Shown here: one piece after another, positions 34,531 to 46,730 of the stretch
How positions within the stretch are numbered: position 1 is the first letter of the stretch
How the letters are laid out: each line of letters opens with the position of its first letter
Source: Tomocerus qinae
Lineage: Eukaryota > Arthropoda > Collembola > Entomobryomorpha > Tomoceridae
Direction of reading: 5' to 3'
Length of the DNA: 64,000 nt
NCBI GenBank assembly: GCA_020055645.1
Contig: CM034546.1
Coordinates: 80,786,001 to 80,850,000, forward strand
Notes under the pieces: model-generated
The model's input: the letters and a program-made list of their open reading frames with translations, nothing else
Databases searched by the model: none
Told to the model about the DNA's origin: nothing
Position numbers and translations under genes: made by a program

Positions 34531-35145
34531 ATGTTTACTAATAATATCAATTTTCATCAACAGAGCATTGAACGAAAAGGCACAGAGAAAAATAGGGCAT
34601 TTAATCTGGAATCTGAACTGGAAAAAGAGTGCAAAAACCGGCCGTCTCAGATAATAAGTAAAAGTCTTTTGGTTTTGGTAAATTGTTGCTGCTTTAGAGT
34701 ATTGGAAAACTGTTCATTACATGGGAAAATTTATTAAGTATATTCTTTTCAATGAAGGGAAGTGAGATGTTGACGTAATTATAAAGTTGTGGTTAATATG
34801 AATAATGAATATCCTTTTAACTTTCCAGTCCAACCAATAACGGATGTGCTCAAAGCCTGCATGGAGGACTTGGAAGAAAAGACTGAAAATTTAGAAAAAG
34901 AAATTGAAGGAATAGAAGAGGAGATTGAAGAAAGGAAACATTTAAAACCTATTCATCATAAATTATCAGAAAGAATTGCCCAGTATCAATTAAAATTGGA
35001 CAGAATCATTGTCACCGGACACGAAGACATGCGAACGGAAAGAAAGAAAATAATTGACAAGCTAAATTTATTGGCCGTGCTACTAAAATCGAAAACTCAC
35101 GCTACTGGACTTCCTTGTGACGATTGTGAACTAAAAACCTTCTAA
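34531..35145 (+). CDS. Small BAG-domain co-chaperone-like protein, two exons, 147 aa
   Basis: CDS join(34531..34657, 34829..35145). Exon 1 ends phase 1 at a GTAAAAG donor; exon 2 starts after a strong acceptor (CCTTTTAACTTTCCAG). Without splicing, an ATG at 34798 gives 115 aa; the domain is the same either way. Residues 45-130 are a charged helical bundle with the BAG pattern: paired acidic helices (ENLEKEIEGIEEEIEE), a KLSERIAQYQLKLDRI helix, then HEDMRTERKKIIDKLN, matching the family helix-3 signature (D-x-R-x-x-RK-x-x-V-x-K-x-Q) that contacts the HSP70 ATPase domain. The tail has CDDC. BAG proteins release nucleotide from HSP70. No ubiquitin-like domain is visible upstream, unlike BAG1. 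It lies 6 kb from the fusion gene and is divergent to it. A generic coiled coil is the alternative. Confidence 0.6.
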
Positions 35146-35323
35146 AGCCCAAAAGGTAAATATCATGGGATAAATGTTGCCATAATTTTATTTCAATAAC
35201 ATAACTCGGTAACTTTTCCATTCTTCAATCGCTGTGTCCAAGTTTAATGGTTTAATCTTTTGAGTAATATTTTTTTAAATATCCATAGTTCCCAACGCGT
35301 TTATGTTAAAATATATAACCACA

Positions 35324-36515
35324 CATACTGTTGCTATCACGAATTCGGGATATGGGTATCATAAAAACCGCAGTCGAAGTCTCTTCTCATTGGTGGATTC
35401 AAATTGTTTTTAGCCAATAGGATTGAAGCTTTCAATTACAAAATTTTATATGCTTTCCACAAATCACCCCAAGGGGGAATGTTTATTTTTGCTTACTACA
35501 TTTCATTACAACAGACATAATACACTGCTGAATACACACATCAATATATCTAATTTTACGACGATACGAACAAGTTGTATTGACATAAATATTTAATTAC
35601 TGAAACTTGCTAGCACTATTAATTACTAAACGGAACTTTGACTGTTCATGATAGTCGATACAATTTAACCATACTTGGAAGCATAACACGATCTATCTGC
35701 GATCTAAACAGAATTGCTAATTGTATCACATTACATAGACACAATAAAACGACTACATGATTACAATTACGATTTACATGACTCTGAATCTGAATACCTA
35801 AACACTCTCAATGTACCCTCTTTTACAACAAGAAAATAGAACTACTTTACCTAAAAACATAATACTTCTACATGTTTAATTTTAGGATAATGGTAGTTAA
35901 GCTGAAAGTGTTGTATTTGGAACAAATTTCAGATTTAGAGTCATGTAAAGAAAACAGGGCCGCAGCGAGGGGGGGCACCGGGGCACGAAATCGAGAAAAC
36001 TAAAGAAATTTTTATCCAAAATCGCAAAAAATCGCTAAAATTTTTGCGCTCCGCGCGAAAATTAGCTAATTTTTTCTCGGTGCCCCTCCCGAAATTTTTT
36101 TCTGGCTGCGGCCCTGAAAGAAAATGGTAATGATATATTGTTTTACTGTGTCTTCGTAATGTGATACAATTAGCAATACTGTTTTGATCACAGATCGTGT
36201 TATGCTTCCAAGTATGGTTAAATTGTACCGACTACATGAACAGTCAAATAATCAATATTTGTGTCAATACGATTTGTTCGTATCGTCGTAAAATTGGGTA
36301 TATCGATGAGTGTATTCAGTGTATTATGTGTTGTCATGAAATGTAGTAAACAAAAATAAACATTCCCCCTTGGGGTGATTTATGGAAATCATATAAAGTT
36401 TTGTAATTGAAAGCTGCAATCCCATTGGCTAAAAACAATTTGAATCCACCAATGAGAAGAGACTTCGACTGCGGTTTTTATGATACCCATATCCCGACGT
36501 GATAGCAACAGTATG
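35324..36515. mobile_element. Long inverted-repeat element, probable TA target
   Basis: Arms about 35326-35750 and 36130-36513 are reverse complements at high identity, starting CTGTTGCTATCACG and both flanked by TA, which would fit a Tc1/mariner-type target. There is no ORF. The centre is split by the hAT-type MITE at 35955-36116. Confidence 0.8.
35955..36116. mobile_element. hAT-type MITE, family CAGKGCCGCAGC, with 8-bp TSD
   Basis: Ends CAGGGCCGCAGCGAGG and GGCTGCGGCCCTG. Flanks 35947-35954 and 36117-36124 are both AAAGAAAA. It is nested in the 35.3-36.5 kb inverted repeat. Confidence 0.9.
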
Positions 36516-37558
36516 TATTTAGAGATAAGATTATAACCTAGGAATATGGTATTAGTTCAGAAATAATCAAAATCACGACAAGAGTCAAGGGATGAGGATC
36601 GAATTTATTATTTACAAATTTAATTGAAAACATAATCTTCTAATATTTAAAAAAAAGTAATTATTTACAAGTTTAATACCTAAATGTGGATACTAACAAA
36701 CTGAATTTTTTGTATTTTTTATATAACATACTAGTAAGAGTGCAGAAAAGTAGTAAGGCTAGTAAGTAAGGAATAGCATTACTGCTTTCTGCACTCTTAC
36801 TAGATCACTTTATTGTACTGTATTGGTCAGACCGCATATAACACCGTAATAATACTTAATTATTGTTCACTGATATCTAAATTATCGATATGAACCAATT
36901 GCACTACAACTCGTTCTAAACTAAATGTTCCATTTTGTATTAAACTGATGATATTTATAAATATTTACCCTACACCAATGACTACAATTATTATAGGATA
37001 TTAAATTGTTACCGATTAACTATATTATTTGGCTTGTTTGAGACATCTGTCACACTCACATTTTCCAATATTATTTAATGCAACCAAACGTTTCTGTTGT
37101 AATTTCTATTTTACGTATAGTATAGTATTTGGTACATTTATAGCAGGACTAAAAAATTAGGATATTTTGAAAAACATTCCAGATTGAATATTTATAGAAT
37201 AACTGTTATTCAAAAATTGTGCCTATTTGCGAAATGTAATATTAAATAATAATGTACCGATTTGAATCACAAGGATGTACTCACTGCACTAACTAGTATA
37301 GACTGCAATAGTCATAGGTATGCTACCTATATGTATAAACCTATAACGTGTTAATAAATCAGTCATTACGTTACTAGAAAACAATTGTTCATTTGTGAAT
37401 GGCAAAATGCTATGAATTTTGCCAATGCAAAGCGTCATACTATTATGTTCAGTCCATTAAATGTTAAATTATTACCATTCCAGGTTTGTTCATTGTATAT
37501 CTACTTGGCACTCTTATTATTATACTGCATTGTTAATGAATGGGCCACAACAGGCAAT
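36516..37558. other. Non-coding DNA containing a small hairpin
   Basis: Apart from the hairpin at 36731-36803, nothing is recognised. Confidence 0.4.
36731..36803. ncRNA. 73-nt stem-loop (pre-miRNA-like or small MITE)
   Basis: The arms CTAGTAAGAGTGCAGAAA and TTTCTGCACTCTTACTAG pair perfectly over 18 bp. The stem continues with one bulge over AGTAGTAA/TTACTGC, leaving a loop of about 23 nt. Size and shape suit a microRNA precursor, but a short foldback transposon would look the same. Strand is undetermined. Confidence 0.35.
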
Positions 37559-37700
37559 ACAATAAATAGAAATGGTCAGTTCATACAAATTACAATAAAT
37601 AGAAATGGTCAGTTCATACAAATTACAATAAATAGAAATGGTCAGTTCATACAAATTACAATAAATAGAAATGGTCAGTTCATACAAATTACAATAAATA
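37559..37700 (+). repeat. 33-bp minisatellite, four near-perfect copies
   Basis: The unit ACAATAAATAGAAATGGTCA plus GTTCATACAAATT is repeated four times. The period is a multiple of three, so the surrounding ORF (37385-37765) reads an 11-residue repeat; this is probably incidental. Confidence 0.9.
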
Positions 37701-38410
37701 GCCTCTCCACCAAGAGCAACATTAGTGTTTATTATTTCATTGAAATATTTTTTAAAGTGTTGTAGTTATTTTAATGGGGACATCAAGTTACCAAATAAAT
37801 GGTTATAATTTTATAATTTATTATGTTTACGTCAACCTGCCTGTATTAAAAAGATGTGTTTTCCGAACCTGAAACATAATAATATATTATTATCTTAATT
37901 GAGGGGCATTTAATTCAAAAAGTTTGTACGTACTATAGTCGTATTACTCAATTCTCAAAATCCACGGTTAATATTAATATTGAATACGTACAGCCAAGTG
38001 TAATACCTAATGTAGGAATGAACCTTTCGCTTTTAAAAAAAGCATGACTCCGATCCGAAATCATTAAAAATCTGATAACGAGAATATGATTCGGCTACTG
38101 TAGTAAGTATAAAAATGAATTAAAGTCAGAAGCCTATTTTTGATGTAAATCTCGTAATATTTATCGATACAAATAACTTATGACTTAGTAAATATATTCC
38201 ATTCATGAAGTAAAATAAAATTGACATGGGACAATGAATATAAATGTCTAAAATGCTTAAGCAATTACAGGAGTTAAACAAGATATATTTCCTTGGAAAA
38301 GACATACAATAGTTGGCGTAATAAATAACAAGTTTTCACTTTTAGTACAACAGAAAAGAAAAAATGTAACAAACGAGAAGTCTACAAAATTTTACCCTCT
38401 CCATCTCCAA
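37701..38410. other. Non-coding DNA
   Basis: No gene or repeat boundary is seen. Confidence 0.4.
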
Positions 38411-38422
38411 GTGTTTTGCCAC

Positions 38423-38520
38423 CTAGGCCAAGAAGGCCCTCTGACAGGCCAAGAAGGTCTCCTGACAGGCCAAGAAGGCCCCCTGACAGAGGCCAGGCCA
38501 AGAAGGCCACCTAGGCCGAT
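38423..38520. repeat. Short tandem/palindromic GGCCAAGAAGGCC repeat
   Basis: CTGACAGGCCAAGAAGGCCC-like units recur four times, bounded by CCACCTAGGCC on both sides. Confidence 0.75.
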
Positions 38521-39607
38521 AAGATTGATAACCATAACTTCTTCCAACATTGAAAGCAACAATGGGAATGAAAAAAGGATTTGTCGTTTCTAATTCATCG
38601 GCATTCATTGTATTAATCGCTGATTCCAAATCGTTCAAGGCTCTCTGCGCACTGAAGCACTACTGCACGAACCAAAGATTATTGCTAAGAAGAAAATGGG
38701 GTGAAATATCTAAAACGATTGAAACAATGGTTTTAATTTCAATTTTTTTTTAAATTTCAAACTAAAAAAGTCAAAATTATGAAATGAAACGTTACCGCAT
38801 GTTGATTGCGGAGTTTCATTTTCAGGTGAACATCAGCAAATGGGCCCCGATATTATACCTATCAGTTAATGTCAACTGAATTGAAAGAGTGCTAAGGTCG
38901 TGGCACCAGATACACCTTATATACAAAACATTCATGTATTTTCACAAGTTTCACGACATGATAAAAGAAGCCATTATGTAAATTTCCCATCCATATGATA
39001 CAAATATTTTGCATTAACATAGCTGAAATTGCTTTCTGTTAAAGCCTAAAAGCCGAATTGTTAGTTTATGAGTATTAATTTATTTTGGCTGTTGCAATGT
39101 TTACATTTACTTTTATTTCAGCACTTGCATAATGAGTTCCAAGAAATCCCTACAGTGCATGCATGCAGTGTTTAGGGTTAACAAGATAATAAATCTGGTC
39201 AAAAATAACTTTGCTTTGTTATCCCATGAAAGAAAAAGTTCAGAGGGTTTTCTGGCAACAATATTAATATAAATATATTAAATCCGCTCGAGGTTCTTAC
39301 CACTAGTTTCTTAAGTAGTTTAAAACTGAATAACATTCTTATTGGGATAACGTTTCTTGTAAAGGGTCATTCAACTAACATTAAAAGTTACGTGGCAATT
39401 GCTTAAAAGGAATTAAAATAATATTTGCATTTGCTAAGTATTTTGTCAATATACTAGTAATGAAATCGAATGCAGTAATTGGCTGTTTAATGTTAAATTT
39501 ATTTATTTACACTCTGAAACAAACGAGTCAAGCTGCTGTTGATGAACCTTGTCCAATTTACTCTTACCTTCTAATAACACTGTAGATGAGTACTACTTAT
39601 CACCCGG
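38521..39607. other. Non-coding DNA
   Basis: No gene is seen. Confidence 0.4.
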
Positions 39608-39762
39608 TGGTTGATATTATGAATCCTACAGTTCTTTTCCTCTGCTGATAAGAGAAAACATTAGCTTTGTAGGTCTCCTTTGTTCGTGCTCAGTCAAGCG
39701 TGAACTCCCTTTTGTTATCGTTATCAGCAGAGGAAAAGTTTCGTTGGATTCATAATACCTTT
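39608..39762. repeat. Small inverted-repeat element
   Basis: Arms around TATTATGAATCC...TTTTCCTCTGCTGATAA (39613-39652) and TTATCAGCAGAGGAAAA...GGATTCATAATA (39714-39759) are reverse complements; the centre is unpaired. MITE-like. Confidence 0.75.
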
Positions 39763-40251
39763 GCTTGGTAATATTTACAAAACGATACAAGTTATTTAAT
39801 AGTATTTAATAGTAATGAAGTGTTGAATTGTATTCAAATATTGTCTTTATGACAGCTTTAATGGGTTTAAAATGTTGCAATTTAATAATATTTGTCGATC
39901 TAATTGATATTTAGCATGTGTTTATTTTTTACTTTTCTTTGAATATTGTTAGGTTTGTGAATTCATTGTAAATAAAACTCTGAAATTTTGTACCAACAGT
40001 TACAGTAAATACTAATAAGTACTAAACATTCAGCGAGTGAAAATAAGTCCTAAATTAAAGTAGTGAGCAATTGCACTCGTATTAATTTTTTGTGACTTTA
40101 TAAGTTACTAGATTAATATATAGTATCACTAATAAATGAGGTAGTAAACGATAGTGAACAATTGAATTTTAGCAGCTAAATTAAATGCAATTTGCTGGTA
40201 AAATTGGTAACAGAAGAAGGAGGAACATATTATTTATCATCAATTGATCAA

Positions 40252-41534
40252 TCAGTATTTCTCAGCAAGTTCAAATAAAGGTTTGTGTAAAACTTCGTTG
40301 ATGTCATTTGTAAATCCATAATCCACATGATTCCATAATGGTATTGTTTTGAGGAGGATAATATGTATACTTAAAATATCTATTGCAAATCTAGCCCCCT
40401 CCGAAACTCAGTTCTGCATACGTGCTTGGCCAGCCGCATGATATCCTACAAATTACAAATTATATAATATATGATAATTACAGCTTTAAAAAAACTATCT
40501 TCATTTTCCAGGTCTAGATGTCTGAATAACTAATTTATTTGAACCTTAGGCCTAACTAGGATATCTGTTTCCCCGTGCCATATTGCGACTGGACAAGTGG
40601 TATTTTTTAAAAGGTGTAATGGAGCAGTTTCTTGGCCATACTTCTTCAAATTTCCTGAACGCCCATAATTGAACATTTGGAAATTTCCAGAACGCGTCCA
40701 CTGAACAAAATGATTGATCGTCTTACTGGAGGTTGAACTTGGCAGCATTTGAAGAGTCGTTGAGTAGGTGGACTAAAGGATTTATAAAACTGCTAATTTT
40801 ATGACCATATTTCAAATATTTCACCAACTACATTTATTAGCAATTAATTATATCATTCGTTAATGTAAAGTTGAATAAAACAATTAAAATATGTTACAAG
40901 ATTTAATAGTTAAAACAATTAAAGAAAATGTACTAATTTTTATCAAATTATCATTATAAATATAATGCATAATATGTGGTAAACTGGGTGGGATATGATG
41001 CTGTGATGGATATAATGGATATAATATGTGTGGTCATAGTAATTATATGATAATTACTAAACGGTAACAGTTAGAGATATGATATAACACCATCCGCATT
41101 CCGACGTCGATTAAAACTTGTCTAATTATCATAGATTTGAAATAGTATTAACAAAAGATGGATATTAGGCTCTTTCCAATACCAAACAAAAAATGGATAT
41201 GGGCTTTTTCTATCCTTACGGAACGGTATGTAGTGATAATAATTGGCATTTAAATAAAATAATATGAATCTGAATCCCAGTCTAATATCCTTCCCAGTAG
41301 TTTACCACATATATACAATTCGTACATGGTTCATTTAATTTATTTAATGGCAAACAAAATGTAATTCACTAATGAGACAATAAATGCTTACGCTTATTTG
41401 GTCAAACTGTTTGGTATTCCCGGTGGCAAGGTTGATAACAGTATTGCATACTAAATTGCTGACTACTGGAATGTTACACACAAAGCCAGCAACTAACTGC
41501 AGTAAAAACGAATGTATCGGAGCAAGAAATTTAC
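40252..41534 (-). pseudogene. Acid lipase (LIPA/gastric-type) gene fragment, three 3' exons, disrupted
   Basis: Exons complement(41392..41534, 40545..40772, 40252..40445), phases matching 0/0. Residues GKFLAPIHSFLLQ...CNIPVVSNLVC, then STTLQMLPSSTSSKTINHFVQW, the conserved SGNFQMFNYGRSGNLKKYGQ block, CPVAIWHGETDILVRPK (with the Asp of the family W-x-G-x-x-D motif) and finally TIPLWNHVDYGF with the catalytic His region track lysosomal/gastric acid lipases colinearly. The last exon begins DIMRLA, but 40399-40433 is foreign sequence carrying one end of the CAAGCACGTATCC MITE; the frame stops there at TAG. The 5' exons, with the nucleophile GHSxG, are missing: upstream lies the 41.64-48.69 kb transposon, and I could not find them beyond it. 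Function in life would be hydrolysis of triglycerides and sterol esters. Confidence 0.75.
40397..40433 (-). mobile_element. MITE fragment inside the lipase last exon
   Basis: On the minus strand the exon reads DIMRLA, then CAAGCACGTATGCAGAACTG, the terminus of the hAT-type MITE family, in place of the conserved ELPNL codons seen in the dead copy at 53548-53683. The other terminus is missing. Confidence 0.65.
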
Positions 41535-41642
41535 CTGCCCCATTGGAAAGAAGAAAATCCACACCAAACTATGAAATATTCAAATGCACTTTCACATTCA
41601 TTGGTAAACGTATCCGGGAAAAATTTGGATTTATATTCATAC

Positions 41643-41686
41643 AATTGAATAAGCGCGTGCTAAAAAAACACATTTCAATAACAAAC
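41643..41686 (+). repeat. Left terminal inverted repeat
   Basis: Matches the reverse complement of 48645-48688 at 43 of 44 positions. Confidence 0.9.
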
Positions 41687-42449
41687 TTGGTCTCCAGGGG
41701 GGACAATAAAATGTCTCAAGTGTCATGTCAATAGGAAAGCCGACAGTCTTTGAAAAATGGCCCGCCAAAGGTCAATTTTATCTGAAGTTGTTGATTTAAT
41801 TTAACTACGGTTTTAAAACAATTATTCGACACAATTTATAGCAAAAAAGGGCTAAGATAAATGTAAGTAGAAATTAAGTAGCATAAGAAAATCTAGGAAT
41901 TTCAGTAATTGCAACCTAAATCATGGCTGAGGGAGAAATTCGTGGAAAGAAAGCATCAAAAAATCCAACGCTATGGAGAAGAAATGTCATCAAAAGATTG
42001 AAAGTTCAAGGTAATTACAATTAGCACATCGATATTTCTGTTAACGATATTAAGTTAGTATTTCCATTACGCTAAACCAAATTGTGAAAGCTAAATCCTA
42101 AACTAATTATTTAAGGAATAGAGCATGTTGCCCACAACAGAATCAAAATAAACACGCAACGAATAATGAATGACATCGACTGCAAACACTACTGCCGAAA
42201 CGAACTTAACGCTGACGAAAAGCAATGGATTTTTGAAAAATTCAACCAACTAAGCAGCCATGAAATTCAAAATGCGTATCTACAAGGGTAAACTCCTTGT
42301 ACAAACAAGCAAGTTGATTATAAGTTAAGATTGCCAGGAAGAACCGTACTAGTGTGCCATAAATACTTTATTAATCTTCATGGTATTCTAAAATCAAGGC
42401 TACGGAGCAAAGTAAACATTATATTATAATAAAGAAAATGTGTCCTTTT

Positions 42450-42688
42450 TGTAGTGTATTTGTATCTGTCTCACATTAGTCCTAATGTTGTCTCACATAA
42501 TACCACTACTCTATGTTAATGTGTGTGTGCGCGGTGGTTCGACACTCTTGTCTGCGTGTTGCCTTGCCGTAGTTGATTCTATTTCATGTCTGTAAATAAT
42601 AATTACTTAATCGTAATTAAAGTACATAGTTTGTGCATAAGGTGAATAATAGTTGTCTCTCGGTCTTATTCCACCTTCATACACAACG
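42450..42688 (+). repeat. 5' LTR
   Basis: About 239 bp. Contains a CGGTC insertion relative to the 3' LTR. Confidence 0.9.
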
Positions 42689-42755
42689 TTTGGCGCAGCC
42701 TGCTAAACTTTTTTGTGTTTTTCTGAGTTAAAATGTGTCGCCAGTAAAACTCACC

Positions 42756-45700
42756 ATGCCTGTTGGGAAGTTAAACATTTTTAACCCCTCGTGTGACGAT
42801 TTTGAGTCGTGGGTGGGTATCTTTCGAAACTACCTGATCGCCAACGATGTCGACCCTGTCAAGGAAAAGGACAAGTGTCGATCCATCTTCCTTTCGTCAA
42901 TTGGCATGTCATCGTACACTGTTCTCCACGATCTACTTTCTCCGGACAAACCCGAAGCAAAAGATCTGGATGTGTTAATTAAGGAATTAACGAATCACTA
43001 CAAACCAGCACCAAAAGCCATTGCTCAACGTTTCAAATTTTTCAGTCGCAAGCAGAAGCACGGTGAATCAGTTAATTTGTTTTTAGCTGAACTACGTAAA
43101 CTCGCCGTCACCTGTAAGTTCGAAAAACTTGATGTCTCTCTCCGTGATCAATTTATATTTGGTTTACTCTCTGAGGCTGCACAGAAAAGACTTTTTCTGG
43201 AGGATGACTCACTCGCCCTCGCCAAGGCAGTTTCAATTGCCCTTAGCCAAGAAGCAGCAGAAACCAGTACTCAAATTGTAAGGCAAAATGGTAGTCCTAC
43301 CAATTCGTCGCCGTCGGAGTTTACCAACAAAGTTCGTGGCAAGTTTACGCAGCACCCCAAGAGTCAAGGGAAAGAGTCAAAGTCAGAATCTTGTCCCAAC
43401 TGTGGAAACAAACATTCCAAAAAGGACTGTCCACACAAGGATGTCACGTGCAGATCCTGTGGAAAATTAGATCACTTTGCGAAATTCTGTCGCTCAACGC
43501 CTAAAAACGAAGGTTCTTCTAAAAAACAGTCTAGTAAGGCTCGTACAATCAACCAAGTATGTCGTACTAATCGTCAAATAAGCATACCCGTGTCTATAAA
43601 TGATGTTACTCATGTTATGGAGTTGGATACTGCTTCAGGAACTAGTTTCGTTCCAGTTTCGTTTTGGAAACGTCTCGGGTCCCCAACGTTAACCAAATCA
43701 GCTGTTGTCTTCAGTACCTACACTGGTCAACAATTCAAGGCGGAAGGAAAGTTCTCCTGTATCGTCAAGTACAACGGTCAGTCCGTCAAGCACTTTATGC
43801 ACGTCGCTGAAGGTTCTGCTCTGTTCGGTCGTGACCTCATCAACAAATTGCAAATGGATTGGCAAAACATCAAAGCCCAATGTTCGCAAGTTTGTAAGTT
43901 AACTAACAATACAGATCTAAAATCATTGTTATCAGAATTTAGTGATGTTTTTGACAAACCAGTTGGAACAGTTAAAAGTTTTAAAGCAAAACTCGTGCTC
44001 CGTGATGATGCAGTACCTCGTTTTTTTAAGTCTCGTCCAGTGCCCTTTGCTTTACGTGACAAAGTGAATGCAGAACTTGAAAGAATGGAGAAGTCTGGTG
44101 TCATTACTCGTATTGAACATTCGGATTGGGCATCTCCTCTTGTTGTCGTCCCAAAGCCAAACGGTGGTATTCGAATTACTGGTGATTTCAAGAAAACAAT
44201 CAACAGTCAGCTGTGTGTGACTCAATATCCGTTGTCACGTGATGAAGATATTTTCGAGTCAGTTTCTGGTGGTGAAAAGTTCTCCCAGTTGGATGGTCCA
44301 GATGCCTTCCATCAAGTGGAAGTAGAGGAATCCTGTCGAAAATTTTTAATGATCAACACCCCCCGCGGTTTATATCACTACAACGTTCTTCTTCAAGGTA
44401 TCGCTTCTTCGCCTGCAATTTTTCAAGAGCTCATGGATAATATGCTAAAAGATATCAGCATGTGCAGATCTTTTATCGACGATGTCATTTGCTCTGGGAA
44501 AAATGACAAAGACCATCTCCAGAATCTACGTAAAGTTTTTCAGAGGATGCGTGAGTGCAACTTTCGACTCTCCCGTAAGAAATGCCAATTCTTACAACCT
44601 CACATCAAATTCTTAGGCCAGCAAGTCAGCTGTGACGGTCTAAGAACGGATCCATCCAAAGTGGAAGCTATCATGTCCATGAGAGAGCCTAAGGATGTTC
44701 CGGAAGTCAAGTCATTTTTGGGTTTGATTAATTTCTACTCAAAATTCATTCCCAATTTGTCCCATGTGTGTGAATCGTTAAACCATCTCACTCGTAGTGG
44801 AGTAGAATGGAAGTGGACAAATCAGTGTCGTAATTCATTTAATCATGTTAAAAAACTTGTTTCGTCTGCAGGTGTATTAGCTCACTATCAACAGACAGTT
44901 CCTGTTGGTATCGCGTGTGATGCTTCTTCTGTCGGTTTAGGTGTCGTCCTTTTCCACAAATACCCAGACGGAGACTAAAAACCAATTGCGTTTGCTTCGA
45001 AAACACTTTCATCAGCAGAACGTAATTACTATCAAATTGAACGAGAAGGACTTGCTATAGTGTTCGGACTGAAAAAGTTTTTCCAGTTTTTGTGTGGTCG
45101 TAAGTTTTTACTTATCACAGATCATAAACCACTATTAGCTATATTTGGCACTAATCGCGAGGTACCTCCATTAGTAACTACCCGGCTTAATCATTGGAGT
45201 GTGTTTATTAGTCAATTTCAGTATGACATTGTATATCGTAACACAAACAGTCACGGAAATGCCGACGCGTTGTCACGTTTACCGCTCCCAGATTGTTCTC
45301 CTGCTGATGAGGAAACACAATTCGTCGTAAAGAAGATTGGAGATGAAAATCCAGTTACTTCAAAGTTAGTCAGATTTCGTACGTCACGAGATCGAGTGTT
45401 GTCTTCTGTTCTACGCTATATACAGAATGGTTGGCCCAGTAAACCGTCTCAAGTTCCTGACAACCTGAAACCGTACTTCAGTCATCGTTATGAATTGTCT
45501 GTGTAACATGGAATTCTCATGTGGGGAATTCGTGTCGTCCTTCCTTCATCTCTCAAGTCAGATATCCTACGTCAACTTCACGACACCCATCCTGGCATAG
45601 TTGGAATGAAATCTATCGCAAGACAGTATGTGTGGTGGCCGGGAATCGACAGCGATATCGAGACTATGGTGAAAAGTTGTGTTGAGTGTGCAGAGCATCG

Positions 45701-46720
45701 TCACAATCCAAAGTAATGCTCCACTGCACCATTGGTCTTTTCCTGAACGACCGTGGCAGAGATTACATATCGATCTAGCTGGTCCGTTTCAAAATAACAT
45801 GTGGTTATTCGTCGTAGATGCTTACTCCAAGTGGCCCGAAGTTTTCAACATTGGAAATGATACCACGTCTTGGAAAGTTATCAATCGTGTGCGTAAAACT
45901 TTTTCTCGTTTTGGAATACCAGAAACAATTGTGTCTGACAATGGTCCTCAATTGGTTTCCAAAGAATTCGGTGAATTTTGTAAAAAGAACGGTGTTCGTC
46001 ATACCACAAGTAGTGCCTACCATCCTCGAAGCAATGGGGAAGCCGAACGTTTTATTCAATCATTCAAGAACGCAATGAAGATGAGTAGTAAAGGCAACCT
46101 TTAATTTGAGTATGTGTGACTTTTTACTAAATTACAGAACGACTCCTCATGGTACAACTGATGTGTCACCCTCAGAATTACTCATGAAGTCTAAACCGAA
46201 AACGTTACTGGATCTCATCCGTCCCGATGTCAACTCCAGAGTCCGTATCAAACAAGAGCTTCAACAAGAAACATTCAACGGAAAATCTCCATGTCGCGAA
46301 TTCCGTGATGGTCAGTCAGTTTGGGTTCAGACTTTCTCCAAAGATACTCCGAAGTGGTCACTAGGAAAAATTGTCCGTCCCATGGGTCCAGTTTCTTACG
46401 AAGTCAACGTAAATGACCGTGTGATGAAACGTCACGTCGATCATATTTTGTCAGGGGAGGTAGCAGAGTCAGTTCCTGTAAAACTTCCTAGTCCTGTCAA
46501 AGTTAAAAGTGAAACACCTTATCACTCCGCTTCGACTACTCCAGTAAAAGTTGAACGTGGACATTCTTTTTCATCGTCTCCAGGTTCCAGTCTTGTGTCC
46601 GTTCCATTTCCAGAAGATGATGAAAGTTCCCCAGTTGTAAACACTGAGTCAAATTCAGGGTCAAGACCTCAACGGCAAACCAAGCCAATTGATCGTCTGA
46701 ATTACAGTAGTTTCAAGTAG
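42756..46720 (+). pseudogene. Ty3/gypsy gag-pol, broken by two stops and two frameshifts
   Basis: From ATG 42756: capsid-like gag, then two CCHC-type zinc knuckles near 43395-43495 (CPNCGNKH, CRSCGKLDHFAKFC), an aspartic protease with a variant active site ELDTASGTS (about 43622), RT with FIDD (about 44475), RNase H with CDASSVGLG, an HHCC integrase zinc finger (LHDTHPG...CVEC) and an integrase core with HIDLAGP, SDNGPQ and NGEAERF. Breaks: in-frame TAA at 44976-44978 and 45504-45506, and frameshifts near 45712-45720 and 46095-46106. The protease DTA instead of DTG/DSG is unusual. It resembles K02A2.6-like elements of invertebrates. Confidence 0.9.
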
Positions 46721-46730
46721 TGGGGAGGAG

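Noticed and set aside
37385-37765. ORF with an 11-residue NRNGQFIQITI repeat as a repeat protein
   Set aside because: The repeat comes from a 33-bp minisatellite; the flanking residues look random and there is no splice or conservation evidence.
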